Shown here: positions 48,988 to 60,412 of the stretch, one piece after another
How the letters are laid out: every line of letters starts with the position of its first letter
Numbering within the stretch: the first letter of the stretch is position 1
Assembly (NCBI GenBank): GCA_963575745.1
Contig: CAUYUJ010015842.1
Span: 127,501 to 190,000, forward strand
Origin: Prorocentrum cordatum
Lineage: Eukaryota; Sar; Dinophyceae; Prorocentrales; Prorocentraceae
Direction of reading: 5' to 3'
Length of the DNA: 62,500 nucleotides
Program-made: the position numbers and the translations under genes
The notes under the pieces: model-generated
Databases searched by the model: none
Told to the model about the DNA's origin: nothing
Seen by the model: the letters and a program-made list of their open reading frames with translations, nothing else

Positions 48988-50812
48988 TCATGCCGCTTTG
49001 TCCATCCTCGGGAGCCGCAGCCGGTCGCGCGAGTCCACGGCCGCCAGGATGAAGCACTCGCCGCCGCGCGTGCCCGCGACGCCCTCCAGGAAGGGGCCCA
49101 CCCTTTCCCTCCAGCCCCTGGACCCCGACTCCTCCCGCCCGAGCAGCAGCCCGGTCTGGAAGACGAAGCTGGGCAGCCTGCGGAGGGCGCCTCGGACCTC
49201 CTGTGACGAACGAGCAACACACACCCATACCCATAGGGGGGTCGTTGAGAGGAGGACTGGCTATGGGTATGGGTGCGGGTTGTCGGACCCTGGGGAACGC
49301 TCCCAGTCGAGCGGGGACCCCCATCCGACAACACGCATCCATAGCCCTCTCCGACCCCCCTATGGGTATGGGTGTGTGTTGTTGGTTCGTCATCCTGCGA
49401 CCGGGCCACGTCGGAGCTGCAGTCCTCGCCCAGGAAGCGGCAGGTCATGCAGCGGACCCGGTCGTGGCCCTCCCGCCCCGAGATGTTGGCGATGCCGCGG
49501 TGGAAGTCGAGGCCGGAGATGACCCGGGCCAGCCACTGCGCGGGGTGCTGCGGCTCCGGGCCCCTGGAGCCCCGGTGGCTCTCCAGGACCTTCTTGTCCA
49601 TCTCCCGCATGACTCCCCGCAGCTTCTGCACTCTCTCGTCCACCTTGTCGGCCACCCTCTCGTCCACGTCCAGCGAGGGGCGGAAGTCCACCGCCGCGGT
49701 GATCGCGGAGCCGATGCTGCCCCCACCGATCCGCTCGGGCGCGGAGACGAACCTGAACTCCACTAGGCCCCCAAGCAGCCCCTGCAGCTTCGCGTCGGCC
49801 TCGCCTCCGCGCATGGTCCCCGCGAACTCGGCCTTGCAGAGCGCCTCGAACGTGGAGGCCATACGATCCACCATAAGAACATCCTGCTTCGCATCACGGC
49901 CCTCCCCGCGCCCGTCGCCCCCCGCGCCGCGACGGTACGCGACGTAGTCCATGACGCCGTCCTCCTCGAAGAAACGGGCGGCGAAGCGCAGCTCGGACTC
50001 CACGAAGGCCCCCAGCTTCGCCTCCAGCTCATGGGCGGGGAAGCCCGCGCCGATCGGGCGGTCAAAGCGTATCTTGATCACCTCGCCGGCGCCCGAATGG
50101 GAGGCCTTCACGAGCTCGCACATCACAGCGCCCTCCGAGAGCACGCCGACGACCGAGGCGCCGCAGGACTTGCAGATTTGCTCGAGACTGGTGGAGCCCC
50201 GCCCCGACACCCAGGTGTGGCGACACCCGGTGCAGCGGAAGACGAGGACCTCGGGGCCGGACACGGAGGCTGCCGGGGCGGCAGCGTCCGAGCCGCCCGT
50301 CGCGGCCTTCGGCCTCTCTGGGCCGATGGGTCCCTTCGGGGCCACGGGCACTGCGATGCCCGGCGCGCGCGAGCTGGTTCCCGTGGTGGCCCCACCTAGG
50401 GGAAGAAGACTTGCCACAAAAAGTTTCTCGGAACTCCGCGCGGACTTCTGGGATCGGCGCCGGGCCCCCCCTCCCCTAGGCGGCCGGGGCGCGCCAGGGG
50501 CGGCGCCAGAGGCTCCGCCAGGGGGGCACAACGCCGCTGCAAGAAATCCTGGCGCACCTCCGCCAAGCTGTGCTTCTATACGGACATTCGGAGCGAATTT
50601 GTCCTTCGACCACCGCCCCCCTTCAGCGCCGCCAGCCGCGCGCGGACCTTGTCCGCGGCGGAGGGCGCACCGAGGCGGCTCACGGGTGCGGGCGTCGCTA
50701 CCTCCACGGGCGGTTGCGGCGGGAACGCGTGCTCGCCCTCCGCGGGCGGCACGGCGAGGCGCCCAGCGACCTTCCTGGCAGGGAAAACTCGCGCACCGAA
50801 GCGAGTCGACAA
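48988..50812 (-). CDS. Candidate multi-exon gene, zinc-ribbon-like protein
   Basis: Exon A (50614-50812, 5' limit uncertain) reads RLAVPPAEGEHAFPPQPP and SAADKVRARLAALKGGG. Exon B (49395-50395) has VFRCTGCRHTW and QICKSCGA, two CxxC pairs 20-25 residues apart as in a zinc ribbon, then a long acidic/basic region (KIRFDRPIGAGFPAHELEAK, ERVADKVDERVQKLRGVMRE) and RCMTCRFLGEDC. Exon C (48988-49200) reads EVRGALRRLPSFVFQTGLLL to RLPRMDKAA and TGA. Intron A/B is GT-AG, phase 1, 218 nt (CCCCTAG acceptor). Intron B/C is phase 0, 194 nt, and is element R. At least 470 residues. No named family recognised. Confidence 0.65.
49204..49392 (-). mobile_element. Introner-like element R inside the gene
   Basis: 189 bp. 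Terminal inverted repeats of 41 bp, 39 identical (TGACGAAC, then AACACACACCCATACCCATA and GGGGGGTCG). Perfect 5 bp duplication TCCTG at 49199-49203 and 49393-49397. On the coding strand the duplication is CAGGA, and splicing CAG|GA..CAG|GA removes the element exactly and joins exons B and C in phase 0. A second inner pair (GGTATGGGTGCGGGTTGTCGG) extends the palindrome. Confidence 0.9.
50396..50613 (-). mobile_element. Putative intron containing dispersed repeat K
   Basis: GGAACTCCGCGCGGACTTCT and GGCGGCGCCAGAGGC match repeats at 20080 and 39830. Flanking GGTGG on both sides may be a 5 bp target duplication. Ends are not clear inverted repeats. Confidence 0.5.
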
Positions 50813-50814
50813 CG

Positions 50815-51470
50815 CGACGTGGATGCGGAGGACACGCGTCTACACGGCTGATGGGATCGGAGGGCGTACAGGAGGCGGCGGAGGACGGATAGAGGTGAAG
50901 GGGATGCCCCAGGCCCAAGCAGCTACAACAGCATGGAAACCCGGAGGCACCGATGTCATACGACTTTCTTGAGCAGCTCATGTCCTACACGACTCAGACC
51001 CCGTGTCACTGTCAGGACCCCTGGGACTCCACAGTCCGCACCTTCCGAGTGGCATGGGCCGCGCAGTGGCGGCGCCGCCGCGGCCGCCGCCACAGTCGCA
51101 GCGGTGGCGGCCATCGAGGCCGCAGCCGAGGTCTCGGCGGCAGCCGCGGCCGCGCCGCGGCGGCACCTGCCGCACGGAAAGATCGGGAGGTGGAGGGCAA
51201 GGGCCTTGCCGGGACGAGTGCCCCCGTTCCGCGCGGCCCCGTGCAGGCCCCCCCGCGGGCCCTCGCTGGCTGCAGGCTCCGCGGGCAGGTTACGCAGGGC
51301 CCAGGCTCCCCAACTGGAGGACGAAGGTACTGAGAACACGTCGCCCCCCCGCATCTGCAGGTAAGCGTGAGGGGGCGGCGGGGTCGTCGGCAGTCTGCGA
51401 AGCTCTGGAGAAGCCCGCCGCAGGATCTTGGTTTGTGTACGTGACAAACAAACCTCGTCAAAACATGATT
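50815..51470 (-). CDS. Possible upstream coding region
   Basis: Minus frame to about 50956 with RPGKALALHLPIFPCGRCRR followed by an Ala-rich run and RGLSRVGHELLKK. It lies upstream of exon A of the 48988 gene but no splice junction with matching phase could be fixed. Could be an earlier exon, a separate ORF or chance in GC-rich DNA. Confidence 0.25.
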
Positions 51471-51477
51471 GGGTCGC

Positions 51478-51560
51478 GGATGGATCACGGGTGGGACGCA
51501 GGGTGGGTCGCGGGGTGGGTCGCGGGGTGGTCGCGGGGTAGGTCGCGGGCGGGTCGCGGA
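51478..51560. repeat. GGGTCGCGGGGT tandem repeat
   Basis: About seven units of 10-14 bp; complement at 44205-44324. Confidence 0.8.
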
Positions 51561-51589
51561 CGAGGACGTCGACAACACCAACAACAACA

Positions 51590-52054
51590 ATGATTAGACT
51601 GCTCCCTCTTATCTGCTCGCGTGTCAGTCAGCATGTCTATCCAAAAGCCTCGATACTCGCCCTCTTCGCCTTCGATCGTACACCCCGTAGGAGGTATATC
51701 ATCCTTACCTGCCACGTGGAGTTGCCGCAGCCCTAAAAACGCAGATTGCAAGGGGGGAGGGAAGAGACAATGGGAGAGGATAACGCCTGGAGCACGAATA
51801 GAGGTTACCAAATGGGTGGTTAGGATGAGGAAAACGAGTGGCATAACCAGTCGTCTGGGTCGAGCGGACGGGTCACTGAAACATCAGCCTTGCACGGATC
51901 GCGAGGCTTATCGAACGAGAGCGTGATTCCCACATAAGCTGCGAACAAGTCCAGTGCGAGAGCTTGATTCCTAGTGTCCACGGCAAGGCGTCTCAATAGA
52001 TCGTGAAACTGGTCCCACGCGACAGCGCGACACCTGGAACACATCTCAAGCGGG
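51590..52054. other. Unassigned AT-richer DNA
   Basis: No gene recognised. Confidence 0.4.
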
Positions 52055-52233
52055 AACCGTTGTTGCGTTTGTTGTTGTTGTTGGTGGTGGTGTTACTGTT
52101 GCTGTTCTTGTTGGCTTTGCATTAGTTTGCTTGTTTGTTCGGTTGCTGTTTCGTTTGTTTGTTAATGGTTTGTTGTTGTTGTGGTAGCTGGTATTGTTGT
52201 TGTTCTTGTTGTTATGAGGCGCACTGCTGTCCT

Positions 52234-52271
<38 letters not shown>

Positions 52272-52290
52272 ATATGTATATATGTGTGTG
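52055..52290. repeat. (TTG)n-like and (TA)n microsatellites
   Basis: GTTGTTGTTG stretches 52055-52205, then TATATATA 52232-52275. Confidence 0.9.
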
Positions 52291-52399
52291 TACACACAAA
52301 TATATGTTTACCTATAAAAACGGTGCATATTCCAGGGGGGGGGTCGAATTGAAAAGCGCAGCGGGCCCATGGGGAGGGGGATCAATAATAACTGTTCTA

Positions 52400-55300
52400 G
52401 AACATGTTGACCAGCGTGGGCCCACGAACAGTGGGCGTCTCGCGATTTACGCTGAGCAATCTGGGTGGTGTTGTGCAGCCTTTGTTGTGCAATCTGCGTT
52501 GTGCATCCATGTTGTGCAAAATCTGTGGTGCGACTTATGTGGACGTCTCGCAGACCGCGCTGACGCGCGGGCACAGTAGTGCGAATTGGTGACTCGGGCG
52601 GGCGTGGTATCATGGCGACGCCCGGCAACGGCAGACGCGATGATGATAATAGCGACGCTGGTGACGATGAGGACACTGACCGCGGTAATGCCAATGGGGC
52701 GGCCGATGCTTATCACGCCCGTGACGATGATTGTGTCAACCTGTCGGTGGTAAAGGCTGTGGGTAGATTTCGACATGCGCGCGCGGCCGACGCGCCCGAA
52801 TGGCCCGCATGGTCTCGTATTACCGGGGTCGTGGCTTTCCCGCGCGCGCGACCAGGCTTCCGAGTGATTTTGAAATGTGCGCGCCAATCGCCAGGTTGGT
52901 CAAAGTTGATGAAGTGTTGACGGAGACCAGTGGTTTGCGTAAGATATCACAATCAGGCGCGGACCTTTTGGGGGTACTACATGCTGCAACACCATTCGTA
53001 TAGTGCTGAGCACCCTACGAGAAACGAAGGCTTTTAAAACAAAATCTGCATGCGCCTGCGACGACGCGCTCGTGTGGATTTGTTCCATGTGTGTTGCAAG
53101 GCTTCCTTGAAACCTTCTGGTCATTGATAAGCGACAGCGCGCACATAGTGTTCGCTGCCACGCATGAGGGGGGCGAGTATGGCCGTGCTGGGATGGTACG
53201 GGCTCATAGTTAAGATTACACATGGGGCATCATGGTGTAAATTGTACCATCCCGAAGGAGAGGGGATAAAACCCGGTGGGTGCGTGGTATATGCAAATTC
53301 TCTGTTAGAGAGGATGATCTACGTGGAGCAATTCGCCAAGCCGAACCTGAAATTACCAACTCCACTGCTCGCGCAGAGATCTTACACAGCCACCCGCAAC
53401 TTGGTTTGCAAAACCCATGCGGGGGCGATTTCGATGGGTGCTTGGTGTTGGCAGGTGTATGTTTGCGTCCGCACTAGCCCGCACATGCTCGCACGTGCAG
53501 CGACCAACTCGAGGCGGCCGCGGTGGCACTGACTGGTGGGCACTTCCAGGGGGCACTCCAGTGCGAGTCGGTGAGGTGGGCGGGCGCAACATCATGACGA
53601 GAGCAACGGTAGACACGATGAGGTGACTAGCGATGATGGTGACGATGGTGGCGATGACGGCGGCAAGGCGATGATGTTGATCACGCCCGCCGATAGCGAT
53701 GACGATGTCCTCGCGCTGGTGATGAAGATTTCGAAAGAATTCGCCACGCGCACGCGGCCGACGCGCGCCAATGGCCCGCGTGGTTTTATTTGACACAAAT
53801 CGTGTCCCTAGAACGCGCACAAAAGATTCCGGATGAGTTCGACATGCGGCGCAAAAAACCCGTTTGGCAGCACTTGATGGCAATGCTGCAAAACCTAATT
53901 CGTTCGTAAGAATTCGCAAGAGCGCGCGCACGCCCTTCATGAAAATCCTGATTGCGAAACCGCGTGCTTTGATGCATTTTCGGAACACTTGTTTTCGAAA
54001 TCCGTGCGAAAACCAAGTTTTTAAAGATTTCGGCACGTGCGCGCGACGACTCTCGCGCGCGCGTCGCTTCATGATTTGCAAAGGGCTCTTGCGACAGCAC
54101 GCGCGCAAGGGCGATCGCGCAATTTAGGCACGCGCGCGCGAAAAAGGCCCACTGCTAGCATAACATGGGCATGTTGGAAACATTGTCCCATTAAGAACTC
54201 GCAGAGGCGCGGGCGCAGGCTTCTTTGAAAACCCGTGTGCCGAAACAGGTTGGATTTATATGTTTCTAGACAATAGATTGTGACATCTTTGCGGAAACCA
54301 GCATATTCGAAGGATTTCGGCATGCGCGCCCGACGACGTGCGCGTGTGCACTTTCCCCTGTATTTGTGCAAGGGGATTTTGGGAAACATATGACGAATTC
54401 AAAAAAGAAGTGCGTGCGCATAGTGCGTTGTGCAAGAAGTGGGACCGAACGAATCAGCATAACGATGGACGGTGGGGCACAGCCCTGTGCACTTTGCAAC
54501 ACGCAAGCTTGAGCGGTGAAAGCCAGGTGGGGCGGTAGACCCGAATACTTCTCTAAACAATGATACCTCAGGTTGCCGAACCTCAAGATGTCCACTCCGC
54601 TGCTCGCGCAGTCATCCACTTGGTTTGCAAAACCCATGCGGCGGCGATTGCGATGAGTGCGTGGGGTTGGCTCGTGCATCCCTGCGGCCGCGCTGGCGCG
54701 CATGCGCGCGCAGTGGCCAGCTAGTTGGGCCCGAAACCCAAGAAACCGCACCCACTTTCACATATCTATATAAATGTATATATATATATATGCATTCACA
54801 AGTTTGCGAGAGCGTGCCCCAAACAATGTGAGAGGACGGTCTATGCTGTCAAATCTTGTGGAGCAACTCATGTAGTGCCAAGTACGATGTGCAATCTACG
54901 TTGTACAATGACATGTCAATTCCACCGCTCGCGCAAACATCCCGCCCCCACACCCGCAACTTGGCTCCCCAAACCCATGCGGCGACGATTGCGATGACTT
55001 CTTGGCATTGGCTGGTGCATGCTGGCGGCCGCGCAAGCCTGCGCATGCTCGCGCGCGAAGCGGCCAACTCGGTTTGTCGCGGCCGACGCGGCCGCGGTGG
55101 CGAAGACCGCGGGGCACCTCCCACTGGGCATTTCAGTGCGAGTCGGCGACGTGGGCGGGCGCGGTATCATGGCAACGCCTGCAATGGTAGACGCGATAAT
55201 GGTCGTAGCGCTGCTGGCGAAGATGATGCCATCGACGACGGCTAGGCAAATGACGGCGCCGATGCTGATCACGCCTGCGTCGATGACGGCGTCTTCGCGT

Positions 55301-55650
55301 GGGCGATGCAAGTTTTGGACGAAAATTAGACATGCACGCGCGGCCGACGAATTCGTCTCCCCCGCCCGGTGCAGCGTTGCGTGGCTTTCTGAAAACAGGG
55401 CTCCACCGAAAACGACTCCTACAACTGCGGTATTCACAACTGCATATGGTTGTGTCCTTCGCCAGGCTAATGTGAATATGTTTTCGGGGCACTCCGTTTT
55501 GAAATACTTACGAAACCTTGAGTTTTGGGGGGATTGCGGCATGCGCGCGCGACGAGGCGCGCGTGCGCACTCCGACCCGTTTGTTGCAAAGGAATGTTTA
55601 AACATTCGTGGTTTGTGGTAAACGAGCGCGTTCGCGCAATTGCTGTTGCA
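52400..55650. repeat. Diverged long-repeat array
   Basis: Module a (CAGTGCGAGTCGG, GTGGGCGGGCGCGGTATCATGG, GATCACGCC) near 52575, 53550 and 55130. Module b (CCCGCAACTTGGTTTGCAAA, ACCCATGCGG, CGCACATGCTCG) near 53390, 54620 and 54950. Also many GGCATGCGCGCGCGACGA copies. Frames here are short and not convincing as genes. Confidence 0.65.
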
Positions 55651-55837
55651 AAGAATTAGAAGGGGGACGATTTAGGCTGGGCGGCGTTGTACGAACTCAT
55701 AGTTCAGATGGACGATAGGGCTCGATCATCTGTACATTGCAATAGGCTAAGTGGGAACGTTAAGTCCCGGGGAGGAAGATCCTTTTACTCTTGGGAAGAA
55801 GAGAATCTATGTTGTGCAGCCAACGTGGGGCAACATA

Positions 55838-56092
55838 GCCGCCAAACCGGCGGTCAGGCCCAGACGACGGGCGGCGACAAGGCGTCGACAGGGCGGCGAC
55901 GGTGACGACGTAGCCGCCAGACCGACATATAGGCGAAAGCGACGAACCGACAGACAAGCCCAGACGACGGGCGGAGACAACGCGGCGACGGCGACGGCAT
56001 AGCCGCCCGACCGACACACAAGGCCAGACGACAAGCGGCGCCGAGGCGGCGACGGAGCGGCGAACGGCGACTTCATAGCCGCCATAACGACA
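55838..56092. repeat. Minisatellite of 75-88 bp
   Basis: Three units bounded by CATAGCCGCC, with ACCGACA and CCAGACGACGGGCGGCGACA. Confidence 0.85.
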
Positions 56093-57045
56093 CCCAGTCC
56101 CAGTTCCCCAGAAGACGAATAAGAACCCCCAAGTGCAAGCACTGCTTGGGGTATGGGATCTCAACGTAAACACCATGCAACAACGCAACAAGCGCAACAA
56201 CAATACGCGCCGCGGAACATTAATTCAGACATGCGTCCAGGGTCAACGAATGACCGTGTGGCCCGCTGACTCTGATAACCATCACGCAACGGAAACGGCC
56301 AGTGCTCGCCCCGAGCTGGCCAACAGGTCTGCGACCTGAAGCGGGTTCGCGCAGACGGAAGCCCCCGTACAACATAGTCGCAGTTGAATGTGCATTCTAA
56401 ATGATCCCCTGGCTCCTCGGTCCCGCAGGGGCTCCGCCATCGGCTTTCGGCTTGCGGAACCCGGCGAACTCATTCGCAGGAAGATCGAAAGAGGACCAAG
56501 ACATGGTGTGGACCCAGAGGCACCTCCTGGATGCCGAACGTCTTGAAGCACCATGGCTACACTGTGACCGAAGCAGATCCGCACGGTGAGCAAGAGGAGG
56601 GTAATGATCAGGAGGAGCAGGATGTTAATGACAATGATGTGTGTATGCACGAGGAGCAACGCCGATGAGAAAGGGCGAGGCCGCACGAAGAAAAACCACA
56701 AGCGCAAGTAGATGTCTCATGTTCCTCGCTCTCCTCCCTAGGGCAGAGAGGAGCACGAAAAAGATGCACTCTGAGGAACGGGAGCAAAGGCAGGACAAGC
56801 AGAACCAGGATCTGGGCTGGGATTCGGCTTTATCAGGAGGGGGCGCCAAGGACACTGGGCAAATCATCGAAATGACGAGGTCGACAGGGAGGGACGCTCG
56901 GGTGCACCGAAAAGGGGGGCCAGGGAGAGTGATATTAACCCATGGTGACACGAGGCATGTGAGCGGACGACGGACGAGGCAAGGTAATGCATTAAAGCAA
57001 GAAGCGAAGCAACAAAAATAAAAAGGATACTGAGCAGAAACACGC
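56093..57045. other. Unassigned lower-GC region
   Basis: Plus 56641-57021 and an overlapping minus frame are both open with ordinary composition. No evidence to choose. Confidence 0.3.
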
Positions 57046-57319
57046 TAACCCTCCTCCTCCTCCTCCTCCTCCTCCTCCTCCTCTTCCCCCTCCTCTTTCC
57101 CTCATCATCATCACCACCATCATCGTGATCATCGTCATGATCATCGTCATCATCTTCATCATACCCAAGTCCCAGGCCGCCCAAACCCTGGCTCTCCTCC
57201 CGGGCCTCCGTCCTTCGCTCATATAGCTCCACTGGGAGTGGGGATCTCGACGCCGCGATGTGGACAAGGGCCGCGCAGCAAAGCAATCCTCTTCCAACTC
57301 TCATCCTCCCCCTTGGCAG

Positions 57320-57480
57320 CCCCGTCCTCCCCCGCCTCCGCCTCCTCCTCCTCCTCCTCCTCCTCCTCCTCCTCCACCTCCCCCTGCCTTCCTCCTCCTC
57401 CTCCTCCCTCCTTCTCCGACTCCTCCTCCTCCTCCACCTCCCCCTGCCTTCCTCCTCCTTCTCCTGCTTCTCCGACTCCT
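57320..57480. repeat. (CTC)n array with two larger units
   Basis: CTCCTCCACCTCCCCCTGCC repeated about 64 bp apart. Confidence 0.95.
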
Positions 57481-57599
57481 CCGCCTGTCCCCCCCCCCCC
57501 CCGCTTTCCTCCCTTCCAGCAGGCGCACGCGATCGGCGCGTGCCTTCTGTCGGTCCTCCTCCGTCAGCGCGGGGGCCTGCCCTGCCATGAGAAGGGGGG

Positions 57600-57905
57600 C
57601 AGAGCAGAGCGGAGGGAGCACGAAGGAGGAGGGAGGAGGAGGAGGCGGAGGGGGAGGAGGAGGGAGCAGGACGTTCTAGTAGTGAGAGGAGGAAGAGAGG
57701 AGGAGGAGGAGGAGGAGGAGGAGGAGGGAGGAGGAGGAGGAGGAGGAGGGGGAGGGGAGGAGGAGGAGGAGGAGGAGGAGGAGGAGGAGGAGGAGGAGGA
57801 GGAGGAGGAGGAGGGGAGGAGGGGGAGGAGGAGACGAGGAGGAGGAGGAGGAGGAGGAGGAAGGGGAGGAGGAGGAGGAGCACGACGGAGGAGGAGGGAG
57901 GGCGA
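57600..57905. repeat. (GAG)n array
   Basis: Inverted relative to the CTC array 120 bp to the left; the pair could form a large hairpin. Confidence 0.95.
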
Positions 57906-57971
57906 AGTTCTAGTGGTGAATCGTGGGCGGAAATTCGTTTCCACGGCAGAGTACGCCTCGGCAGCGACCCC

Positions 57972-58478
57972 ATGAGCGACTTTGCGCGAATGCCACACAC
58001 GAAAGAATTCAGGATGCACGGGCTCGCGCCTCCGAATCCTGGCATAGACATGAACATGTTCGTCGCCCGTAGGAGACTACAGTGCTTCAGAATGCTGTCT
58101 TCTGGAGCCCAGGAGGGGGAGGAGGCAGAACATGTGCATCCACTCCAGCCCCCTGACAACGCGGATGACGCGAGTAGTAAGAAGGGGGGGGGAGCGGCGG
58201 CAGGCCGAGGGCAGGTCCTGGGGTCCTTCCAGTTGGTTGCCTTACCCTTCGCTGCCGGTGCTCTCTATGCGATTGCAAGGGGCAAGATCTCAACTCGCCA
58301 AACAATACAAGAGGCAACGGCAACTGCTGATTTGTATGTTTATTCTGCCCAATACGAGGGCCACCCGTGCTGCTGCTGCCGCTGCTGGCGCTCCAACTCA
58401 TGCCAAAGGGCTCTGAAAACTATCCAGAATACTTTTGTTTGGGTGCAGTCTTCACGCCAATACCCGAACACCATGTAA
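57972..58478 (+). CDS. ORF of uncertain status, 168 codons
   Basis: ATG at 57972, product with FRMHGLAPPNPGIDMNMFV, GSFQLVALPFAAGALYAIAR and a CCCCRC cluster. Composition is ordinary, but an antisense frame (minus, to 58159, with MFMSMPGFGGASPCILNSFV) is equally open over its first third. No domain recognised and no splice evidence. Confidence 0.3.
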   Translation: MSDFARMPHTKEFRMHGLAPPNPGIDMNMFVARRRLQCFRMLSSGAQEGEEAEHVHPLQPPDNADDASSKKGGGAAAGRGQVLGSFQLVALPFAAGALYAIARGKISTRQTIQEATATADLYVYSAQYEGHPCCCCRCWRSNSCQRALKTIQNTFVWVQSSRQYPNTM

Positions 58479-58599
58479 GTATAAGGCACAAGCTGGCCCG
58501 TACCGCGTCCCAACTAGACAAACTCCAATTGATGACGACACGCACGCCTTGCTTGCAACCCGTCGTTGACAGAAAGGAGCACTGTGGTCCATGATGACA

Positions 58600-59535
58600 G
58601 AGATGGGGAAGACAAGGTTAGTGCGGCTGGTCCCTCCTCCTCTTCCTCCTCCTCAGAATCACCGTCTCCCGCCTGACCCCCATATGTGTCTGTCTGCTGC
58701 GCCATATGATTCGTCCAACCCCTCGGACTCCCCATTTATCATCCACATCCTCCCCATCCTCACGCATGTTCCCCGTATCTTCTCGATCATCATCCTCTTC
58801 TCCTCCTCCTGCTCCACTTCCTGCTCGTCCTCCGCGTCGTTGTCCTTCTCCTCCGACTGGTCCTACTCCGCACCTGTATCGCTGTTCTCCTCCTCGTCCC
58901 TCCCACGTTTGCGACACAAAAGGTCCGAGTCCCAAGCACGCGAACGGTCCAGAAACGCCCAACGGCCAACAAAAACAGACAAGGGAGGAAGGGAGGGAGG
59001 GGGAGGAAGAGTGGGAGAGGCCCAACTCCCGTCGGTCATGCAACCCGAAGCGGACCTGGGCTTCACTGCACGTGAGGAGTCGGAGCGGACTCTGTCCCTG
59101 GCGGGATCCTCGTCCAAAAAGCGGTCAGCGTCGAATCCCAAAATCGGATCGGATTGGAACGGACGTGGAATCGGGCCACATCGACCCGGAGTCAATGCTC
59201 AACAGCGCAGAGCAAACATCGGACCACATCGGACCGTCGGAAATCCGAAATCGAGCCGGATCGGGCATGGCGCACTCGAAATCTAATCGATCAGATATCT
59301 GGACGCCCGAAGCGGTTACGGAACAAACACGGGCACGATCCCCAACAAGAAACGTTGTCCAAAACCGACATCGGCCGCTGTTGGGCAGGGGGCCGTCTGT
59401 CTTAAACAAACGACGCCCGCGGCGGCATGGACAACGAGTCCTGTTCAAAATGAAGAGGCAATGCAGTCGGCCTTTGCACCCTTCATTTCCGTCCCTCCCT
59501 TCGGTCGTCCCGATAGTAGAAAGGTGCCGTACATC
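58600..59535. other. Region of overlapping open frames
   Basis: Three frames are open for 140-280 codons; none is decisively coding. 59090-59290 has the GAATCGGA motif cluster and 59334-59403 repeat S copy 2. Confidence 0.35.
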
Positions 59536-59576
59536 CCACCTCCTCCTCCTCCTCCTCCTCCTCCTCCTCCTCCTCC

Positions 59577-59616
<40 letters not shown>

Positions 59617-59745
59617 CATCCTCATCCTCATCTTCCCCCGACTCGTCCTCCTCCTCCTCCTCCACCTCCTCCTCCTCCGCCCAGTCCTCCTCCTGCTCCT
59701 CCTCCTCCTCCTCCTCCTCCTCCTCCGCCGCAGCGCTTCTTCGGC
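59536..59745. repeat. (CTC)n(ATC)n(CTC)n array
   Basis: CTC, then CATCAT, then CTC. Confidence 0.95.
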
Positions 59746-59937
59746 GGCGTGGGCCCCCGATGACCTCGGCCTCGCCCCGACGACCGCCCCTCCCAGCCCG
59801 GCAGCCCTACCGCTTCACAACCCCCCCCGGGACCAGCGCGCGGCCTCCCGGGGCCCAACAGAGCGAGGGACACTTCCATGGCGTCGCGTTCACCTCCCCA
59901 GACATGATCGCGCCGTTTTTTGTTTCCTCTACCTACA

Positions 59938-60117
59938 AACACACACACACACACACACACAAAAAAAAAAAACAGAAGCGAGACTGCCATATGTTCTACT
60001 TTCTTCGGCGCCTTGGGGCCCTCGCCGGGCCCCGGGACCGTCAACAAAACGAATCAGGACGAGAAGCCGGCCCCGGGGCAGGGGTTGGAGCTTCTGGGGA
60101 CGCCGTCCCGAAAAAAT
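59938..60117 (+). mobile_element. Family J element, copy 7 (inverted)
   Basis: (AC)n then A-run, GGGGCCCTCGCCGGGCCCCGGG, ATCAGGACGAGAAGCC, GACGCCGTCCCGAAAAAATCAG. Ends ATCAG|GACGTCGCATGTCTGGG, like copies 2 and 4. Confidence 0.75.
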
Positions 60118-60193
60118 CAGGACGTCGCATGTCTGGGTCTGTTTCCCGCCTTGCGGAAGTCTGGAGGCCCATCCTCCTCTTCCAAGGACCTCG

Positions 60194-60412
60194 TCTAGAG
60201 GCCTAGATGGGGTCGGAGGATCGCGCCGCATCACCGATGCATCGGTAGTGTATCGGCGACGCATCGGGGATGCACCGGCGATGCATCGGCGATGTCGGCG
60301 CGGTGCATCGGCGACGCCGGCATGGAGCAAATCGGGCCCCACATCGAGCCGCATCGGCGATGGGGCGCGATCCTCCAAACCCATCTACTCCGACCCTATC
60401 TAGGAAGCCTAG
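60194..60412. mobile_element. Family M element, copy 2
   Basis: 219 bp. TCTAGAGGCCTAGA / TCTAGGAAGCCTAGA ends, GATGGGGTCGGAGGATCGCG, many GATGCATCGGCG palindromes. Confidence 0.8.

Noticed and set aside
48795-49203. Continuation of the 728-codon minus frame through and beyond element R
   Set aside because: Past R the frame is Ser/Arg/Ala-rich, while the frame reached by splicing out R is protein-like, so the unspliced extension is a read-through artefact.
52232-52290. TATATATA as promoter TATA boxes
   Set aside because: It is a microsatellite, as at 21086 and 54770, with no gene start following.
58706-60403. 565-codon plus frame
   Set aside because: Passes through CTC/ATC arrays, element J and element M; competing frames are equally open and no domain is visible.
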